From an uncultured Prevotella sp. (GTDB lineage Bacteria > Bacteroidota > Bacteroidia > Bacteroidales > Bacteroidaceae), in NCBI GenBank assembly GCA_946625715.1, contig CAMOTK010000061.1:1-10000 (forward strand): 10,000 nt of DNA. Reading direction: 5' to 3'. Under the pieces are notes generated by a model. That model worked only from the letters and a program-made list of their open reading frames with translations, had not been told where the DNA came from and made no database searches. Below are positions 6,894 through 10,000 of this stretch, in pieces (positions within the stretch are counted from its first letter, which is position 1; each line of letters begins with the position of its first letter). Made by a program: the position numbers and the translations under genes.

Positions 6894-7625
6894 TTACTTG
6901 CCTAACTTCTTGAAATAGCTTTCCACGCCCTCAATGTCCTTGCGGTTGTCTACCGAGAGCGACTTGCAGTGGCAGTTGTAGTAGTAGATGGGCACATTGT
7001 TCTCGATGAAGCGGAACGAGTCGTTCTCTTCAATCTTCTCAATAGGACCGCGCGGCGTGTTGTGGTAGAAGTCGAGGGCCTTGCGGTTGAAGGCGCCCAC
7101 GCCCACAAACTTGTGGTACACATAGTCCATGTTGCCCTTGGGATAAGGGATGGGACTGCGCGAGATGAAGAGGCAGCGGTCGTGCTGGTCGGTCACAATC
7201 TTCAGGTTGGTGGCGTCGACCACCTCGACGGGATTGGTGAAGTCGGTCATGAGGTTCGACACATACAGCTCGCCCTCGCCAATCGCTGCCGGAATGCACT
7301 GCACGATGCTCTCCTTCGTGAGCAGCGGCTCGTCGCCGTTGACCATCACATACAGGTCGGCCTCGACCTTGGTCGACACCTCGTAGAGGCGCTCGGTGGC
7401 AGTGTCGTGGTCGCTGCGCGTCATGATGACCTTGGCGCCGAACGACTCGGCCTTCTGCTGTATCTTTTCGCTGTCGGTGGCAACGTAGACTTCAGAGAAC
7501 TGCTCTACCTCCTTGCAGTGCTCCCACACCCACTGTATCATGGGTTTTCCACAAATGAGCGCAAGGGGTTTCTCGAAAAAGCGCGACGACTCTGCGCGCG
7601 CAGGAATGACACAAATAATGTTCAT
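6894..7625 (-). CDS. kdsB: KdsB-like CMP-Kdo synthetase (divergent)
   Basis: A 243-aa cytidylyltransferase that should activate Kdo or a similar 3-deoxy-ulosonic acid with CTP to give the CMP-sugar used by WaaA. I chose the ATG at 7625 because the longer frame begins at a TTG in an AT-rich gap, and MNIICVIPAR is the normal KdsB start. Matches to E. coli KdsB run through the chain: IPAR (7-10), CGKPMI (25-30), MTRSDHDTATERL (68-80), GDEP (97-100), SRSPIP (155-160), PIEKIE (194-199) and VDNRKDIE (225-232), with probable Mg ligands Asp98 and Asp226. Oddities: the usual LPGKP loop reads FFEKP (16-20), and the conserved NVQGDEP reads VMVNGDEP with Asn96 for Gln. These may change sugar specificity. 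Length is normal (E. coli 248). Confidence 0.8.
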   Translation of the reverse strand: MNIICVIPARAESSRFFEKPLALICGKPMIQWVWEHCKEVEQFSEVYVATDSEKIQQKAESFGAKVIMTRSDHDTATERLYEVSTKVEADLYVMVNGDEPLLTKESIVQCIPAAIGEGELYVSNLMTDFTNPVEVVDATNLKIVTDQHDRCLFISRSPIPYPKGNMDYVYHKFVGVGAFNRKALDFYHNTPRGPIEKIEENDSFRFIENNVPIYYYNCHCKSLSVDNRKDIEGVESYFKKLGK

Positions 7626-7672
7626 AATGAATTTTTTTAAAAAAAATAACAATGATAATGTTGATAATAGCG
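7626..7672. other. AT-rich intercistronic gap with T7A8 tract
   Basis: This 47-nt gap separates the acyltransferase stop from the KdsB-like start and is the longest gap within the upstream gene group. It contains T7A8 on the plus strand (7632-7646), a self-complementary tract about 7 nt upstream of the kdsB start codon. No TAnnTTTG promoter element and no GC-rich terminator hairpin are visible. In this phylum an A/T-rich unstructured stretch just before a start codon may aid ribosome loading. Confidence 0.5.
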
Positions 7673-8575
7673 TTATTCGTTGACGTTTCCGTTTCTGTCG
7701 AAGAGCCAGCGCTTGTGCGACCAGAGCCAGTAGCGCGGGTCGCGGCGGATGGTCTCTTCAAGCATCTGCATATACATACGGGTGTAGGGATTGGGCTCCT
7801 TGTCGTTGGCATCGGGCACAATCTCGCGGTAGCTCATCACGTAGTAGCCGCGGCGCGGTTTCTGCACGTCGAGGTAGATGAAGTGGGCATTGATGCGCAC
7901 GCCCACGGCCTCGCCGCCTGCCGGATAGGCCGTGTCCTGTCCGAGGAACGTGGTCCAGTGGTTCAGGTTCACGTCGTTGGGCCGCTGGTCGGAGAGGAAG
8001 GCCACGTTCACCTGCCGCCCTTCCTTGGGGAAGGACATCAGCGTGCGGATGGTCTGCTTCTGCGTGATTTTGATGGTGGGATAGTGATTGCGCATCTTCA
8101 TGATGACGGCATTGCCCACCGGGCTCTTTGCCGGCCGGTAGATTTCGCCCGTCTCCTTCGGACGCTTGTAGTAGTAGCACATCTCACGGGCATACTCGAA
8201 GTTGCCATAGTGCGACATGAACATAATGAACGAGCGCCCGTCCTCGGCCAGCTTCTCTACCACTTCAGGGTTGGCAATGAGCACGTGCTTGCGCATGGTC
8301 TCGTTGCTCACGTGGAGCAGTTTGATGGTCTCCACAATGAGGTCGCACATGTGGCGATAGTAGGCGTTGCGAATGTCCTCGCGCTCGGCATCGCTCTTCT
8401 CGGGGAACGAGCGCTTGAGGTTGAGGTCGATGACGCGGCGACGATACTTCAGCACATAGCGCACGATGAGGTAGAGGAAGTCGCTGATGACGTAAAGGGC
8501 ACGGAACGGCAGCAGGGCTATCAGCGTGAGCACCCCGATGAGCAGGTTGGCAATAATCTTATCCTTCGTTTTCAT
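7673..8575 (-). CDS. LpxL/HtrB-family lipid A acyltransferase
   Basis: A 300-aa inner-membrane enzyme of the LpxL/LpxM (lysophospholipid acyltransferase) family that adds a secondary acyl chain to lipid A from acyl-ACP. I start it at the ATG 8573-8575; the frame can be extended two codons to a TTG, but that is less likely. One hydrophobic N-terminal segment (about 8-27) would anchor it. SHYGNFE (121-127) holds the catalytic H-x4-E pair His122 and Glu127. LSDQRPN (194-200) and YWLWSHKRW (282-290) are further family signatures. It overlaps the end of the Kdo transferase gene by 17 nt. In E. coli LpxL acts after Kdo addition, which fits its place directly behind waaA. Which acyl position it modifies cannot be told. 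Confidence 0.9.
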   Translation of the reverse strand: MKTKDKIIANLLIGVLTLIALLPFRALYVISDFLYLIVRYVLKYRRRVIDLNLKRSFPEKSDAEREDIRNAYYRHMCDLIVETIKLLHVSNETMRKHVLIANPEVVEKLAEDGRSFIMFMSHYGNFEYAREMCYYYKRPKETGEIYRPAKSPVGNAVIMKMRNHYPTIKITQKQTIRTLMSFPKEGRQVNVAFLSDQRPNDVNLNHWTTFLGQDTAYPAGGEAVGVRINAHFIYLDVQKPRRGYYVMSYREIVPDANDKEPNPYTRMYMQMLEETIRRDPRYWLWSHKRWLFDRNGNVNE

Positions 8576-9839
8576 AAGCAATCATATTGACGACAGAGGC
8601 GGTGGCGCCTACGTTACGACGGGCAAAGTCCAGGGCCTGCTGTCGGATGGTTTCATATTTCTCGTTGTTGTTTCTCAATTCGGTGAGCCAGCTATCCAGC
8701 TCGTCGGCGGTCGACACCTTGCAGCCAATGCCGGCCTGCATCACGCGACCGGCCATGGACACGCGCTCGGTGCAGGGACCGAAACTGACGGGCAGACCGT
8801 AGACGGTGGCTTCAATCAGACTGTGCAGATAGGGCGTAAAACCGCCACCCACGTAGGCCCATGTGCCAAAGCGGTAGAGGCGGGCCAGGGCGCCCACAAA
8901 GTCGATGATGAGCACTTGCGCCGCCTGGGCGTCGGCAGCCGACCGACATTCGGAATAGGCCACTGCCCTACCCTCTACGGCACGTTTCACCTGCGCAATG
9001 GCAGCAGCGGAAACCTCATGGGGCACAAACAGGCACTTCATGTCGGGATGGCGATTGGCCACGGTAGCGACCAGCTGCAGGTCAGCATCCATGTGGATAC
9101 TGCCGGCCACGAACACCTGACGGCCACTGCAGAAGCCTTCGACAATGGCATCGTGATAGGGCGTCTGTGCCACACTGGCGGCGGCATCGAAGAGCGGGTC
9201 GCCCATGACGACCACCTTGCCTACGGCCACTTGCTCCAAACGGCGCTTCGACGGCTCGTCGAGCACCATCATGGTGCGATAGGCTTTCAGCGCCTCGCGG
9301 TAGAACAAACGGCCATACCAGCGCAACAGGGCTGAACGTTCGGTGATTTTGGCGGAAACAAGATAGGCGGGAATCTGCCGGCGATAGAGTGCCTGCAGGT
9401 AGTTGACCCAGTATTCGGACACGGCAAAGACGGCTTTCTTGGGCCGCACGGCATCCAGAAAGCGGCGCACGTTGCGGCGCGTGTCGATGGGCAGATAGAA
9501 AACATAATCGACAAACGAAGGCAGGCTTTTGCCTTCGCCTGTCAATGCTTCGACGCCTGTAGGCGAAAAGAACGTGAGCACAACGGTGCACGACGTGGTG
9601 GCCTTCAGCCGTTCGATAATGGGGCGTATGACGTTGTACTCGCCCAGTGAGGCGGCATGGAACCAGCAGACGTCGACTTTGCTGACACGGGTGGCCATGG
9701 TCTGCTCAATGTCGGCCAGCACATGCTGCTGCGCCACCGCCAGGCGGTGCACCTTCTTTTGCCGCCCCGTAAAGGCCGCAATGAGCGGACAGAGCCGCTG
9801 CGCAAGCGTCATGAACAAGTTATAGCCGCCGACAATCAT
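8559..9839 (-). CDS. waaA: 3-deoxy-D-manno-octulosonic acid (Kdo) transferase
   Basis: A 426-aa GT30 enzyme that transfers Kdo from CMP-Kdo to the lipid A precursor at the inner face of the inner membrane. A short hydrophobic N-terminus anchors it. FHAASLGE (60-67) contains the catalytic Glu67, and FFSPTG (90-95) follows. RWYGRLFY (173-180) is typical of Bacteroidota members. The second Rossmann domain shows VAGS (244-247), VPHEV (272-276), DFVGALARLY (313-322) and YVGGGF (329-334), with H-x3-E in LHSLIE (338-343) and SFGP (352-355). Departures from the usual family blocks are GDPLFD (213-218) for GDTRFD and SEYW (141-144) for the E-x-W-P type. It starts 18 nt after gltX and a 13-bp palindrome (9838-9850) covers its start codon. 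Confidence 0.88.
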   Translation of the reverse strand: MIVGGYNLFMTLAQRLCPLIAAFTGRQKKVHRLAVAQQHVLADIEQTMATRVSKVDVCWFHAASLGEYNVIRPIIERLKATTSCTVVLTFFSPTGVEALTGEGKSLPSFVDYVFYLPIDTRRNVRRFLDAVRPKKAVFAVSEYWVNYLQALYRRQIPAYLVSAKITERSALLRWYGRLFYREALKAYRTMMVLDEPSKRRLEQVAVGKVVVMGDPLFDAAASVAQTPYHDAIVEGFCSGRQVFVAGSIHMDADLQLVATVANRHPDMKCLFVPHEVSAAAIAQVKRAVEGRAVAYSECRSAADAQAAQVLIIDFVGALARLYRFGTWAYVGGGFTPYLHSLIEATVYGLPVSFGPCTERVSMAGRVMQAGIGCKVSTADELDSWLTELRNNNEKYETIRQQALDFARRNVGATASVVNMIAYENEG

Positions 9840-9857
9840 ACGTTACGTATTTTTGGT

Positions 9858-10000
9858 TTAGCCCAGCACCTCGATGGCACGACGCATGCGGGCGATGGTC
9901 TCTTCCTTGCCGAGGAAGGCCGAGATGTCGAACATGCCGGGGCCCTTGCCCTCGCCGACGAGCGTCAGTCGCCAGGCATTCATGATGTTGCCCAGCTTAT
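9858..10000 (-). CDS. gltX: Glutamyl-tRNA synthetase, C-terminal end (partial)
   Basis: The last 46 codons of a gene that enters from the right edge and ends at TAA (complement of 9858-9860). The frame includes [20 protein letters not shown], followed by [20 protein letters not shown] and an IEVLG end. This is the characteristic C-terminal anticodon-binding tail of class I glutamyl-tRNA synthetase (the LMNAxRLALVG...P, MFDI and LGKEETIxRIxxAI pattern). It charges tRNA-Glu. It is a housekeeping gene immediately ahead of waaA; a gltX-waaA neighbourhood also occurs in Bacteroides from recall. The nucleotide-binding domain lies outside the window. Confidence 0.9.
   Translation of the reverse strand, partial: KLGNIMNAWRLTLVGEGKGPGMFDISAFLGKEETIARMRRAIEVLG

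Noticed and set aside
6894..7652. Longer KdsB-like protein starting at 7652
   Set aside because: The extended start is a TTG and adds nine residues (MLFFLKKFI) encoded by the AT-rich gap; the ATG at 7625 gives the standard family N-terminus.
7673..8581. Acyltransferase start at 8581
   Set aside because: That codon is TTG; an ATG lies two codons later at 8575 and gives the same protein core.
7652..8590. Plus-strand open frame opposite the acyltransferase gene
   Set aside because: It has the same shadow composition, while the minus strand has the complete LpxL/HtrB motif set in its own frame.

Overview
The window reads as a chromosomal piece of a Gram-negative Bacteroidota (Bacteroidales, most like a Prevotella relative) that carries a lipid A / LPS-core assembly cluster. 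The evidence is the gene content (Kdo transferase, CMP-Kdo synthetase-like enzyme, LpxL/HtrB-type acyltransferase, GT9 heptosyltransferase-type enzyme, phosphoethanolamine transferase), weak or absent Shine-Dalgarno sequences, and one clear Bacteroidota-type promoter (TTTG, 20 bp, TAACTTTG). Genus assignment is inference. Every gene lies on the minus strand, so transcription runs from high to low coordinates. No mobile element, tRNA, rRNA or CRISPR array was seen.

Layout in transcription order: the 3' end of gltX (9858-10000); a waaA/kdtA-type Kdo transferase (8559-9839); an LpxL/HtrB-family acyltransferase (7673-8575); a KdsB-like cytidylyltransferase (6894-7625); a GT4 glycosyltransferase (5757-6884); a GT9 glycosyltransferase (4717-5760); and an LtaS-type membrane sulfatase-fold transferase (2898-4712). 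These genes are packed with overlaps or gaps of 4-47 nt, which suggests one transcription unit. A 163-nt intergenic region (2735-2897) follows. It holds a striking 91-bp nested palindrome built on three 22-bp repeats, then the recognisable promoter. A second unit then starts: a GT2 glycosyltransferase (1790-2734), a CptA/EptC-like phosphoethanolamine transferase (52-1806), and the first 16 codons of another gene (1-49).

Together the proteins would activate Kdo (or a related ulosonic acid) with CMP, transfer it to lipid A, add a secondary acyl chain, extend the inner core with several glycosyltransferases, and decorate it with phosphate-linked groups through two different periplasm-facing alkaline-phosphatase-superfamily transferases.

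The points most worth a second look are the palindromic repeat array upstream of the GT2 promoter, the unusual residues in the KdsB-like enzyme (with smaller departures in WaaA), and the pairing of an LtaS-type with a CptA-type transferase. Most of the window is otherwise a recognisable envelope-biogenesis locus, and I see no clear new multi-gene system.
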